Positions 6,286-13,900 are shown, counted from the first letter of the stretch. The stretch is 15,092 nucleotides of DNA from DASWKG01 sp036396755 (GCA_036396755.1 DASWKG010000059.1:1-15092), one strand, 5' to 3'. Translations and numbers: made by a program. Notes: generated from the letters alone by a model not told the origin.

Positions 6286-8150
6286 GCGAGGCCGCCCCGC
6301 TCCACGTCGTGGCCACGGCCGGGCACGTGGATCACGGGAAGTCTTCGATCATCGCCGCGCTCACCGGCATCGACCCCGACCGATGGGCGGAGGAGAAGCG
6401 GCGCGGGCTCACGATCGACATCGGGTTCGCGTGGACCGCCCTCCCCTCGGGACGCGAGGTCGGGTTCGTCGACGTCCCGGGCCACGAGCGGTTCGTTCGC
6501 AACATGCTCGCGGGCGTGGGCCCGGTGAAGCTCGTGCTGCTCGTCGTCGCCGCCGACGAGGGCTGGAAGCCGCAGACCGAGGAGCACCTGGCGATCGTCG
6601 ACGTGCTCGGCGCCGAGGGCGGCGTCGTCGCCCTCTCCAAGCGCGACCTCGTCGGAGACGACGCAGCCGCGGAACGCGAAGCGGACGTGCGCCAACGGCT
6701 GGCCGGCACCGCGCTGGCCGCCGCGCCGATCGTGGAGACCTCGGTGGTGGCCGAGGGCGGCCTCGACGCCCTGCGCGAGGCGCTCGACGACCTGGTGGGG
6801 ACCGCCCCCACCCCGCCCGACCACGGCCGGCCCCGGATCCACGTCGACCGGTCGTTCTCGATCCGCGGCGCCGGAACCGTCGTGACCGGCACGCTCACCG
6901 GGGGGCGGCTCGGGGTCGGCGACGAGGTTCGCCTCTACCCCGGCGGCGCCACCGCCCGCGTGCGGTCCCTCCAGACGCACCGCCGCGCGATCGAGGAGGC
7001 CCGCCCGGTCTCCCGCGTGGCGGCGAACCTCGCCGCGACGTCTCGCGAGGAGGCGGAGCGCGGCGACGTGCTGGGCCTCCCCGGCCAGTGGCGGCCGACC
7101 ACCGAGCTCGAGGTGCGGCTGCGCACCGTGCGCTCGCTCGGCCACCCACTCACGACGCGGGGCGCCTTCAAGCTGTACGTCGGCGCCGCGGAGCGCGACG
7201 CGACCGTCCGCCTCTACAACGCCGAGAAGGTGCCCCCCGGGGCGGAGGCGCTGGCCCGCCTCCGCCTGGCGCGGCCCGTCGTGGCCGAGGTGGGCGATCG
7301 CTTCGTCCTCCGCGAGGCGGGCCGTCGCGAGACGGTCGGGGGCGGCGTCATCCTCGACCCTCACCCGCCGCGCCGCCCCGGGCCCGACCCGGCGGGCCGG
7401 CTGGGTCGCCGTGAGGGAGCCGAGGGCCCCCGGGTCGCCGAGATCCTCGTCGCCGAGCGTGGCGCCGTGCGGGCCGCCGACCTTCCGGCGCTGACGGGAG
7501 CGATTCCCGATGTGCTCGCCGGGGCGGAACGCGTGGGGGCATGGTGGGTCGCGCGCGAGACGCTCGCCGCGCTGGCGACGGCCGCGAGCACGGTGCTCGA
7601 CCGGTTCCACGCCTCGAGCCCCCTCCTGCCGGGGCTCGAGGCGGCCGAGGTCCGGCGGGCGCTCCTCGAGGCCCGGCCCGACCTGTCGTCGGCGCTCGAG
7701 CAGGGCCTGGCCGCCGAGGTGCTCGAGCGGGTCGAGGCCGAGGGGGCGATCGCTCGCGAAGGCACGATCCTGCGGATCGCCTCACACACCATCTCGCTCG
7801 GAGCCGACGAGGAGGCCGCGGGGCGGCTCGTCGGCGCGGTGACCGCCGGGGAGCCGGCACCTCCCACCGTCCGGGAGCTCGCCGCCGACGGATTCGCGCT
7901 CGAGCTGATCGACGCCGCGTGCGCGGTCGGCCGGCTCGTCCGCGTGTCCCCCGATCTCGTCTTCACGCCGGGGTTCATGGAGCGCGCGGAGGGCGTCGCG
8001 CGAGCCGCCGCAGCGGAGCCCGACGGCCTCACCGTCAGCGGCTACCGCCAGCTCCTCGGGACCACCCGGAAGTTCGCGCTACCGCTGCTCGAGCATCTCG
8101 ACGCGAACGGCGTCACGAGGCGCGACGGCGACGTCCGGCGTCTCGGCTAG
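6282..8150 (+). CDS. selB: Selenocysteine-specific elongation factor SelB
   Basis: Translational GTPase of 622 residues (E. coli 614). It delivers Sec-tRNA(Sec) to UGA codons marked by a SECIS hairpin. The G domain shows GHVDHGKSS (14-22), the switch GLTIDIGF (42-49), DVPGHERFVRNM (64-75) and SKRD as the G4 motif, followed by EF-Tu-like beta-barrel domains (about 170-370, with FSIRGAGTVVTGTL). The remaining C-terminal part has the length and character of the SECIS-binding winged-helix repeats, ending in TVSGYRQLLGTTRKFALPLLEHLD, typical of SelB. The ATGA overlap with selA fixes the start; in-frame open sequence upstream of 6282 belongs to the selA region. The stop overlaps the stop of the convergent lipoprotein gene. 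Confidence 0.97.
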   Translation: MSEAAPLHVVATAGHVDHGKSSIIAALTGIDPDRWAEEKRRGLTIDIGFAWTALPSGREVGFVDVPGHERFVRNMLAGVGPVKLVLLVVAADEGWKPQTEEHLAIVDVLGAEGGVVALSKRDLVGDDAAAEREADVRQRLAGTALAAAPIVETSVVAEGGLDALREALDDLVGTAPTPPDHGRPRIHVDRSFSIRGAGTVVTGTLTGGRLGVGDEVRLYPGGATARVRSLQTHRRAIEEARPVSRVAANLAATSREEAERGDVLGLPGQWRPTTELEVRLRTVRSLGHPLTTRGAFKLYVGAAERDATVRLYNAEKVPPGAEALARLRLARPVVAEVGDRFVLREAGRRETVGGGVILDPHPPRRPGPDPAGRLGRREGAEGPRVAEILVAERGAVRAADLPALTGAIPDVLAGAERVGAWWVARETLAALATAASTVLDRFHASSPLLPGLEAAEVRRALLEARPDLSSALEQGLAAEVLERVEAEGAIAREGTILRIASHTISLGADEEAAGRLVGAVTAGEPAPPTVRELAADGFALELIDAACAVGRLVRVSPDLVFTPGFMERAEGVARAAAAEPDGLTVSGYRQLLGTTRKFALPLLEHLDANGVTRRDGDVRRLG

Positions 8151-8461
8151 CGCCGTTTCCGACCCGCCGCTCCTCGCCCGGTACCACCCAGCGCCATGGA
8201 CGCTCCGAGGACGAAGCCGAAGTCGTACCAGTTCCCGGTGTTCGTCACCTCGTACACGCTCACGTCGTCGGTGAACAGAGAGATGAAGAACGTGACGATC
8301 AGGATGATGCCGTGCCACAGCCCCATCCAGAAGCCCGCCGGGTCCTCCGTCGCCCCCACCGCGGGGTTCGGCCCGGCGGCGCACGACGACAGCAACGCGA
8401 CGCAGACGATGGCGAGCCAAAGGGTGGCACGAACGGCGCCGCTTCTTCTCCGGTAACCCAT
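8147..8461 (-). CDS. Small predicted membrane lipoprotein
   Basis: Protein of 104 residues. It begins with basic residues and a hydrophobic signal (about 11-26) ending in a lipobox-like LSSC, so C27 would be lipidated. A second hydrophobic segment, GFWMGLWHGIILIVTFFISL (43-62), could anchor it in the membrane, followed by TDDVSVYEVTNTGNWYDFGF and a basic tail. The middle part resembles small conserved hypothetical proteins with a GNWYDFGF motif; function is unknown. It is tail to tail with selB, the two stops overlapping in CTAG. It has no Shine-Dalgarno sequence; a TAGGCT lies 8 bases before the ATG. The hydrophobic profile supports a real gene rather than a shadow of selB. Confidence 0.8.
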   Translation of the reverse strand: MGYRRRSGAVRATLWLAIVCVALLSSCAAGPNPAVGATEDPAGFWMGLWHGIILIVTFFISLFTDDVSVYEVTNTGNWYDFGFVLGASMALGGTGRGAAGRKRR

Positions 8462-8469
8462 CGCACAAC

Positions 8470-8475
8470 AGCCTA
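8470..8475 (-). promoter_or_regulatory. Possible -10 box for the lipoprotein gene
   Basis: On the minus strand TAGGCT lies 8 bases before the ATG at 8461, without a ribosome binding site between them. The same hexamer precedes selA. No clear -35 is visible. Confidence 0.3.
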
Positions 8476-8585
8476 GTCATTGTGAGCCATTGACGGGGGA
8501 GGCCGGGTCATGAAGGGTGGAGGCACCGAGTTCTCATTGCTCACGCCACGGTCCCGACGGCGTAGCCGGTAGGGAGGAACACAAC

Positions 8586-9026
8586 ATGCGGGTCATGATG
8601 ATGATCAAGGGCGACCGGGAACCCGGCCATCTGCCGAGCCAGGAGCTCCTGATCCAGATGGGCAAGTACAACGAGGAGCTGTCGAAGGCCGGCGTGCTCC
8701 TGGACCTCTCGGCGCTTCATTGGAGCGCGGACGGGGTTCGCATCGCGTACTCCGGGGGCGAGCGGACCGTCACCAGAGGCCCCTTCGGGGCGGCGAACGA
8801 GATCGTCGCCGGCTATTGGATGCTCGAGGTGAAGTCGATGGACGAGGCGATCGACTGGGCCAAGCGGCTCCCGTTCGAGGCCGGCGGCGAACCCGAGGCC
8901 GTCGGGGAGATGGAGATCCGCCAGGTGTTCGAGATGGACGATTTCGGTGAGAGCCCCGCGATCGAGCGAACGCACGAACGGGACCGCGAGAGCCAAGTGG
9001 CGCGGGGGAAGGTGGTCCCCTCATGA
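8586..9026 (+). CDS. YCII/DGPF-family protein
   Basis: Protein of 146 residues in the YCII-related DGPF family: MRVMMMIKGDREP at the start, SGGERTVTRGPFGAANEIVAG in the middle (RGPF replacing the usual DGPF), then WMLEVKSMDEAIDWAKRLPF and a MEIRQVFEM strand. These are small alpha/beta-barrel proteins of mostly unknown reaction, often found beside ECF sigma factors; none is adjacent here. The ATG is supported by AGGGAGGA (8571-8578), 7 bases upstream. The C-terminal tail (from about residue 120) is charged and poorly conserved-looking. Its stop overlaps the next start in ATGA, so it is probably co-translated with the oxidoreductase. Confidence 0.85.
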   Translation: MRVMMMIKGDREPGHLPSQELLIQMGKYNEELSKAGVLLDLSALHWSADGVRIAYSGGERTVTRGPFGAANEIVAGYWMLEVKSMDEAIDWAKRLPFEAGGEPEAVGEMEIRQVFEMDDFGESPAIERTHERDRESQVARGKVVPS

Positions 9027-9976
9027 AGGCATTCATCTATGAGAGATACGGGCCGCCGGAGGCGCTTCAGTTGGCGGATGTCGAGCACCCATCGCCGGAG
9101 GCGGGAGAGGTCCTGGTCGAGGTGCTGGGGATATCCGTCAATCCGGCGGACTGGCACTCCATGCGCGGGAAGCCCCTGTTCTCGCGGGCCACCCTGGGGC
9201 TGCTCCGGCCGAAGCACACGATCCTCGGCGTCGATGTCGCCGGGCAGGTGGAGGGGGTCGGCAGCGGCGTGACTCAGTTCGGGCCCGGCGACGAGGTCTA
9301 CGGCAACCTCCTGACCCACGGGTACGGCGGCTTCGCCGCATACGTCTCGGTGCCGGTGGACGCGCTGTCGGCGAAGCCCGCGAACCTCTCGTTCGAGGAA
9401 GCGGCCGCCGTTCCGATGGCGGCGGTCACCGCCCTCCAGGGCCTTCACCACCACGGAGAGATCCGGCCCGGGCAGACCGTGCTCGTCAACGGCGCCTCCG
9501 GCGGCGTCGGCACCTTCGCGATCCAGATCGCCAAGGCAGCCGGGGCCGAGGTGACCGGCGTGACCAGCACTCGGAACATCGACCTCGTACGTTCTCTCGG
9601 CGCCGATCACGTCGTCGACTACTCCACCACAGACTTCACGCGTGACGGGGGACGCTACGACCTCATCCTCGACACGATCGGGAATCGATCGGTGCCCGAC
9701 CTCAAGCGTGCGCTCGCCGACGCCGGTAAAGCCGCGGTCACCGGGTTCACCAGCATGGGGAAGCTCATCGGCGTCTCGCTGCGCGGCGGCAAGAGCATCG
9801 CGATGGTGTCGGCGGAGGTCACCACGAAGGACCTGGAGCTGCTCGCGGAGCTGATCGAGTCCGGGAAGGTGCGCCCCCAGATCGACCGGCGCTACCCCTT
9901 CGCCGACATCCCCGCAGCGATCACCTACCTCGAGGAGGGTCGGGCCAGGGGGAAGGTGGTCGTGGGAAGGGCGTGA
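9023..9976 (+). CDS. Zinc-independent MDR-family NADP-dependent oxidoreductase
   Basis: Medium-chain dehydrogenase/reductase of 317 residues, quinone-oxidoreductase-like. It has an N-terminal GroES-like domain (MKAFIYERYGPPEAL, VNPADWHSMRG, LGVDVAGQVEGVG) and a Rossmann domain with VNGASGGVGTFAIQIAK (155-171). The structural and catalytic zinc cysteines of alcohol dehydrogenases are absent. Such enzymes reduce quinones or alpha,beta-unsaturated carbonyls with NADPH; the substrate cannot be told. It overlaps the YCII gene by 4 bases. The convergent RidA gene ends 28 bases downstream, with no obvious terminator hairpin between. Confidence 0.92.
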   Translation: MKAFIYERYGPPEALQLADVEHPSPEAGEVLVEVLGISVNPADWHSMRGKPLFSRATLGLLRPKHTILGVDVAGQVEGVGSGVTQFGPGDEVYGNLLTHGYGGFAAYVSVPVDALSAKPANLSFEEAAAVPMAAVTALQGLHHHGEIRPGQTVLVNGASGGVGTFAIQIAKAAGAEVTGVTSTRNIDLVRSLGADHVVDYSTTDFTRDGGRYDLILDTIGNRSVPDLKRALADAGKAAVTGFTSMGKLIGVSLRGGKSIAMVSAEVTTKDLELLAELIESGKVRPQIDRRYPFADIPAAITYLEEGRARGKVVVGRA

Positions 9977-10003
9977 GTCCGCTCCCGGCGTAAGGAGGGG
10001 AAC

Positions 10004-10459
10004 CTAGCCGATCTCCGCGATCATCTCGACCTCCACCGGGCCGCCGAGCGGGAGGGAGGGAGCGCCGACCGCAGCACGGGCGTGCTTGCCGGCGTCGCCG
10101 AAGATCTCGACCAACACGTCGCTGGCGCCGTTGCCGATCTTGGGGTGGTCGGTGAAGTCGCCGTCGCAGGCGACCCAGACGGTGAGCTTGAGGATGCGCT
10201 TGATGCGGTCGAGTGAGCCGAGCTCGTCCTTCAGAGCGGCCAGGCCCTGCAGCGCGGCTCGCCTCGCCAGCGCCTGACCCTCCTCGATGCCGACCTCCTT
10301 GCCGACCTGACCGGTGGCGATCAGCTTCCCGTCCTCCATCGCGATCTGACCGGCCACGAAGGCGAGGCCGGCCCCGACCGTCACCGGGACGTAGGACGCC
10401 ACGGGTCTGGCTGCGGGAGGGAGCTCGATGCCGAGCTCGCGCATGCGCTCCTCGATCAT
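10004..10459 (-). CDS. RidA/YjgF-family protein
   Basis: Protein of 151 residues of the Rid (YjgF/YER057c/UK114) family. RidA itself hydrolyses reactive enamine/imine intermediates of amino-acid metabolism. Here the longer subfamily is indicated by the N-terminus EERMRELGIELPP, then VTVGAGLAFVAGQI, GQALARRAALQGLAALK, IKRILKLTVWVA, NGASDVLVEIFG and HARAAVGAPSLPLGGPVEVE. R128 matches the conserved arginine near the active site. Other Rid subfamilies have unknown roles, so deaminase activity is not certain. The ATG has no Shine-Dalgarno sequence but a TATCGT 7 bases upstream. It lies 48 bases downstream of the WhiB-like gene on the same strand. Confidence 0.9.
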   Translation of the reverse strand: MIEERMRELGIELPPAARPVASYVPVTVGAGLAFVAGQIAMEDGKLIATGQVGKEVGIEEGQALARRAALQGLAALKDELGSLDRIKRILKLTVWVACDGDFTDHPKIGNGASDVLVEIFGDAGKHARAAVGAPSLPLGGPVEVEMIAEIG

Positions 10460-10466
10460 GCGGGGA

Positions 10467-10472
10467 ACGATA
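10467..10472 (-). promoter_or_regulatory. Possible -10 box for leaderless RidA-family gene
   Basis: On the minus strand TATCGT lies 7 bases before the ATG at 10459. With no Shine-Dalgarno sequence this fits a leaderless transcript. A poor -35 candidate, TTCGCG, lies 18 bases further upstream. Confidence 0.35.
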
Positions 10473-10507
10473 GCGACTGGCGATGAGGGACGCGAACCGG
10501 GAGGTTG

Positions 10508-10795
10508 CTAGCCGACCTGACGGGCGCCGCGGTCTCGCTCGCGGATGAGGGCCTTGCGCTCGGCCTCGTTCAGGCCGCCCCAGATGCCGTGGGGCTCCCG
10601 GACGCGCAGGGCATAGTCGAGGCATTCGGCCCGAACCGGGCAACGGGAGCAGATGGCCCTGGCCTTCACCTCCCGGCCGTCCTTCTCTTCCTTCCGCTCG
10701 AAGTAGTTCGGCGCGAAGAAGAGGTTGGAGTCCTCGCCGCGACACGCGGCGCGGTACTGCCATCCCATGTGCCAGTCCATCGCAGGTTCCGCCAC
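10508..10795 (-). CDS. WhiB-like iron-sulfur transcription regulator (first copy)
   Basis: Wbl protein of 95 residues. Four cysteines that would bind a 4Fe-4S cluster are present: C18, C49, C52 and C58 (ICSRCPVRAEC). The turn motif GIWGG (70-74) is followed by the basic segment NEAERKALIRERDRGARQ. WhiB proteins act mostly through contact with the principal sigma factor and respond to redox or NO. The gap between the first two cysteines is 30 residues and holds the charged insert NYFERKEEKDGREVK. The start is GTG at 10795 with AGGAG 9 bases upstream; ATG codons at residues 6 and 10 lie further from it. It diverges from the HTH regulator across 242 bases. Confidence 0.95.
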   Translation of the reverse strand: MAEPAMDWHMGWQYRAACRGEDSNLFFAPNYFERKEEKDGREVKARAICSRCPVRAECLDYALRVREPHGIWGGLNEAERKALIRERDRGARQVG

Positions 10796-10905
10796 GTTCA
10801 GCTGCTCCTGATCAGCTCGTTACCCGTTCTTCGTACAGAGACGCCCACAGGGTTCACCGAGCTCCCGCGGGGGTCCCATTTCTCCAATTTCTCCTGTGAA
10901 AACCT

Positions 10906-10919
10906 TGTGCAGATGCACA
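10906..10919. promoter_or_regulatory. 14-bp palindrome, possible operator
   Basis: TGTGCA-GA-TGCACA is a perfect 6-2-6 inverted repeat in the 242-base divergent region between the WhiB-like gene and the HTH regulator. The rest of that region (10796-11037) holds the WhiB ribosome binding site, an AT-richer patch (about 10877-10910) likely to carry the WhiB promoter, and the HTH -10 box. The binding protein is unknown. Confidence 0.4.
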
Positions 10920-11021
10920 GCGTATCAAGGCGGGGGTGGGGGTTGTCAATACCTCGTTCAGCCCTCCAGGGGACGCCCTTGTGGGCCACGCGAGCGCGGC
11001 CCGCCGCGCGGAGCGCGGGTC

Positions 11022-11027
11022 TATCAT
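11022..11027 (+). promoter_or_regulatory. Possible -10 box for the HTH regulator
   Basis: TATCAT lies 10 bases before the GTG at 11038 with no Shine-Dalgarno sequence between. The transcript would start within a few bases of the codon, so it is leaderless or nearly so. Confidence 0.4.
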
Positions 11028-11037
11028 CGGTGTCGTC

Positions 11038-11706
11038 GTGCAACAGGACGCATTCGGTCGCGTCTTCGAAACGGCCAGGGCGCTCGGGGAGGAGACCCGC
11101 TTCCGGATCTACCGGCAGCTCTGCCTCTCTTCCGAGCCGTCCTCGGTGAGCGAGCTCGCCGGCGACTTCTCCCTCCACCCGAACGCCGTCCGCCAGCACC
11201 TCGCGCGGCTGGAGCACGCGGGGCTGGTCGTCTCGCGATCGCACCGCGAGGGAGGCGCCGGCCGTCCCCGCCGTCTCTACAACGCGAGCCCGGAGCCCGT
11301 CGGCCTCGCGGCCCCGCGCTCGCCCGAGGCGATGATCTCGGTGCTGCGCGACGCGATCGAGACGCTCGAGGGCGGTCGCGACGAGCTGGTGCGGTTCGGC
11401 CGCGCGTGGGGACGGGCGTGGGCGGCCCGCCGCCGCGGCGAGAACGGCATGCCGCGCGCGCGCCGGGCGCGCGCGGAGGTGCTCTCCGCCGAGCTCGCCG
11501 CCTGGGGCTGGAGCCCCCGGACGCGGCAGGAGGGCGATCGCCTTCGGCTCGAGACCGGGCGCTGCATCTTCCGCGCCGCGTCGCCGGGCCCCAACGGGCG
11601 CTGCTGCGCCGTCGAGGAGGGGCTGCTGGGCGCCCTCTCGGAAGGCATCCTCAACGGCACCGGGCAGGTGTCGATCGAGGGCTGCCGCCTCTCGCTGACC
11701 GTCTGA
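11038..11706 (+). CDS. COG2345/SufR-like winged-helix transcription regulator
   Basis: Regulator of 222 residues. The N-terminal winged helix (about 8-85) has GEETRFRIYRQL, a recognition region HPNAVRQHLARLEHAGLV and a GRPRRLY wing, typical of the COG2345 group. The C-terminal half carries C176, C189, C190 and C216; C176 and C189 are 12 residues apart, the C-X12-C spacing I recall from the iron-sulfur repressor SufR, but the third SufR cysteine is not at the expected distance. An iron-sulfur or redox role is therefore inferred. No suf genes are in the window. GTG 11038 was chosen because similarity to the family begins just after it; the frame is open back to 10936, but that extension looks non-coding. 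Confidence 0.85.
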   Translation: MQQDAFGRVFETARALGEETRFRIYRQLCLSSEPSSVSELAGDFSLHPNAVRQHLARLEHAGLVVSRSHREGGAGRPRRLYNASPEPVGLAAPRSPEAMISVLRDAIETLEGGRDELVRFGRAWGRAWAARRRGENGMPRARRARAEVLSAELAAWGWSPRTRQEGDRLRLETGRCIFRAASPGPNGRCCAVEEGLLGALSEGILNGTGQVSIEGCRLSLTV

Positions 11707-11712
11707 CGCCCC

Positions 11713-12525
11713 CTACTTCGTCGTTCGGGTGGCCGTGGGCTTCACCGCCGGCCTCGGGGCGTCCCCCGAGCCCGCGCGGTTGTCGAAGAACCGCAGCAGC
11801 TCGATGGGGATGGGGAAGATGAGGGTCGAGTTCTTCTCCGCCGACACCTCCACCATGCTCTGGAGGACCCGAAGCTGGAGCGAGATGGGGTTTCCCATCA
11901 TGACCTCGGCCGCCTCGGCCAGCTTCGCGGAGGCCTGGAACTCGCCCTCGGCGTTGATCACCTTCGCGCGGCGGATGCGCTCGGCCTCGGCCTGACGCGC
12001 CATGGCCCGCTGCATCGTGTCGGGCAGGTCAACGTCCTTGATCTCGACGAGCGTCACCTTCACGCCCCACGGCTCGGTCAGCTCGTCGATCACGATCTGG
12101 AGCTTGTCGTTCAGATCCTCGCGCTGGGCGAGCAGCTCATCGAGCTCGGCCTTCCCGAGGATCGACCGGAGCGTCGTCTGCGCGATCTGTGACGTGCCGA
12201 CGAGGTAGTTCTGGATCTCGACGATCGCCCGCACGGGGTCGACCACGTGGAAGTAGATGACGGCGTCGACGCGGACCGTCACGTTGTCGCGGGTGATGAT
12301 GTCCTGGGGCGGGACGTTCAGCGTGACGGTCTGCAGGTTCACCTTCACCATCCGGTCGATCACCGGGATGATGAAGAACAGGCCGGGGCCCTTCGCCGGG
12401 CTCAGGACACGCCCGAGGCGAAAGATGACGCCGCGCTCGTACTCCTGCACGATGCGGATCGCCGCAAGGGTGAAGATGACCACGAAGAACACCAGCACCA
12501 GGAGCGCGATCAGGCCTCCGCTCAT
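11713..12525 (-). CDS. Slipin (SPFH/stomatin-family membrane protein)
   Basis: SPFH protein of 270 residues. An N-terminal membrane segment (about 5-24) is followed by the slipin core: RIVQEYERGVIFRLGR, KGPGLFFIIPVIDRM, VPPQDIITRDNVTVRVDAVIYF, and a coiled-coil stretch AMARQAEAERIRRAKVINAEGE. It ends with LIFPIPIELLRFF and a basic tail. Slipins organise membrane microdomains and can be cleaved by the paired NfeD protease. The ATG overlaps the stop of the NfeD gene (ATGA), which fixes the start; open sequence upstream in the same frame only shadows nfeD. It converges with the HTH regulator, 6 bases away. Confidence 0.95.
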   Translation of the reverse strand: MSGGLIALLVLVFFVVIFTLAAIRIVQEYERGVIFRLGRVLSPAKGPGLFFIIPVIDRMVKVNLQTVTLNVPPQDIITRDNVTVRVDAVIYFHVVDPVRAIVEIQNYLVGTSQIAQTTLRSILGKAELDELLAQREDLNDKLQIVIDELTEPWGVKVTLVEIKDVDLPDTMQRAMARQAEAERIRRAKVINAEGEFQASAKLAEAAEVMMGNPISLQLRVLQSMVEVSAEKNSTLIFPIPIELLRFFDNRAGSGDAPRPAVKPTATRTTK

Positions 12526-13844
12526 GACTCCTCCTCCTTCTCTTCTCGCTGGACGAGCAGGAGCAGGCCGTCGACGCGACGCACCCGGACGCTGCTGCCC
12601 TCGGGGATCGGACCGGACATCGCCCTCGCCTTCCACAGGGCGCCCTTGACCCACACGTGTCCCTCGGGCTCTAGGTCGGCCCGGGCCTGCCCGACGAGCC
12701 CGATGAGCCCTTCCTGCCCCATCAGCACGCGCCGGTTGCGCGAGCGGATGGCCACCGTCATCACGAAGCCGAAGAAGAGGACGCTCGAGACAACCATCGC
12801 GGAGATGAGCCACGGCGAGACCCGGATAGCCGGCGAGACGCCCGCGAACAGCAGGAACGAGCCGGCCCCGAATGCCAGCGCGCCCCCCACGGTGAACACC
12901 CCCAGCCCCGCGGCCATCACGTCGATCGTGAACAGCGCCATGCCGAGGAGAAGCAGCATCAGGCCGGCGAGGTTCACGGGAAGGACGGCCAGCGCGTAGA
13001 ACGCGAGCACGACCGAGACCGCGCCGCCGAACCCCGCGATGCCCAGCCCCGGCTGGCTCAGCTCGAACACGATCGCCCAGAACCCCAGGGTGAGGAGAAG
13101 GAAGGCGACCGTCGGGTTCGAGACGGCGTGCAGGATGCGGCGGAGCGGCCCCATCTCGTGGATCCGCACCGTGAGGCGGTCGCCGGCCGTGTCGAGGGTG
13201 CGCGTCCCGGCCACGGTCTCGACGGTCGTGCCGTCGAGCTGGCCGAGCAGATCGGGGATCGAGATCGCCAGGTGCTCGACCACGCCTTCGTCGAACGCCT
13301 CGCGCGCCGACAGGGCGGCGCTCTCGCGCACCGCCGCCTCTGCGAACTCGACCGGGCGTCCCCGTTCCTCCGCAAGGCTGCGGAGGAACGCGGCCGCATC
13401 GCTCACCGCCTTCTCCTCGGCCGCCCCACTCAGGCCGCCGCCGAGGTTCACCGGGTGCGCCGCGCCGAGGTTCGTCGCGGGGGCCATCGCCGCGATGTGC
13501 GAGGCGTAGACGAGGAAGACGCCCGCCGAGGCCGCCCGGGCGCCGGGCGGGCCCACCCAGACCGCGACCGGGCTCGGCGAGCTGAGGATCTGGTCGACCA
13601 TCTCCCGCATCGACACGTCGAGGCCGCCGGGGGTGTCGAGCTGGATCACGATGAGCTCGGCGTTCTCGTGGATCGCCGACTCCATGGTGTCGGCCAGGAA
13701 GTCGGACGTGGTGGGGTCGATGACGCCGTCGAGCTCGATCACGTCGACGGTCTTCCCCGTGTCCTGTTCCGCCGATCGGGCGCCGGCGGAATGGGCGAGC
13801 AGCAGGGTGCCGGTGGCGCAGAGGAGCAGACCGATCCGTTTCAC
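12522..13844 (-). CDS. NfeD-family membrane serine protease (long form)
   Basis: Long-type NfeD of 440 residues. A signal peptide (1 to about 24) leads to an extracytoplasmic ClpP-like protease domain with the Ser-Lys dyad: S106 in GARAASAGVF and K145 in AAEEKAVSDAAAF. Several membrane segments follow (about 245-365), then a C-terminal OB-fold (about 375-432, GQEGLIGLVGQARADLEPEG). Long NfeD proteins cleave the C-terminal part of stomatin-like partners, in line with the coupled slipin gene. The start is GTG with no good Shine-Dalgarno sequence, but TAGAAT lies 10 bases upstream. Confidence 0.95.
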   Translation of the reverse strand: MKRIGLLLCATGTLLLAHSAGARSAEQDTGKTVDVIELDGVIDPTTSDFLADTMESAIHENAELIVIQLDTPGGLDVSMREMVDQILSSPSPVAVWVGPPGARAASAGVFLVYASHIAAMAPATNLGAAHPVNLGGGLSGAAEEKAVSDAAAFLRSLAEERGRPVEFAEAAVRESAALSAREAFDEGVVEHLAISIPDLLGQLDGTTVETVAGTRTLDTAGDRLTVRIHEMGPLRRILHAVSNPTVAFLLLTLGFWAIVFELSQPGLGIAGFGGAVSVVLAFYALAVLPVNLAGLMLLLLGMALFTIDVMAAGLGVFTVGGALAFGAGSFLLFAGVSPAIRVSPWLISAMVVSSVLFFGFVMTVAIRSRNRRVLMGQEGLIGLVGQARADLEPEGHVWVKGALWKARAMSGPIPEGSSVRVRRVDGLLLLVQREEKEEES

Positions 13845-13854
13845 GTCGGACCCG

Positions 13855-13860
13855 ATTCTA
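13855..13860 (-). promoter_or_regulatory. Possible -10 box for the NfeD-slipin operon
   Basis: On the minus strand TAGAAT (5 of 6 to consensus) lies 10 bases before the GTG at 13844. No Shine-Dalgarno sequence separates them and no clear -35 is visible. Confidence 0.4.
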
Positions 13861-13887
13861 GGCGAGGTGGCCGATCGGGGAGCCGTC

Positions 13888-13900
13888 GACCGGGGCGGTC
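13888..13900 (-). terminator. GC hairpin after the second WhiB-like gene
   Basis: GACCG and CGGTC form a 5-bp stem around a 3-base loop, touching the stop codon of the WhiB-like gene. No U-tract follows. It may only slow transcription before the NfeD promoter. Confidence 0.2.

Noticed and set aside
6264..7610. Antisense frame over selB
   Set aside because: Shadow of a gene with all GTPase motifs; no plausible start signal or domain.
8462..8585. tRNA(Sec) gene next to selB
   Set aside because: No acceptor stem, no anticodon loop with TCA in the right context and no T-loop consensus in this region; only promoter-like AT content and a TTGACG (8490-8495) lacking a matching -10.
10796..10860. 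SigB-type -10 (GGGTAA on the minus strand) upstream of the first WhiB-like gene
   Set aside because: GNNT-N15-GGGTA fits only the very degenerate consensus, and no sigB is in the window.
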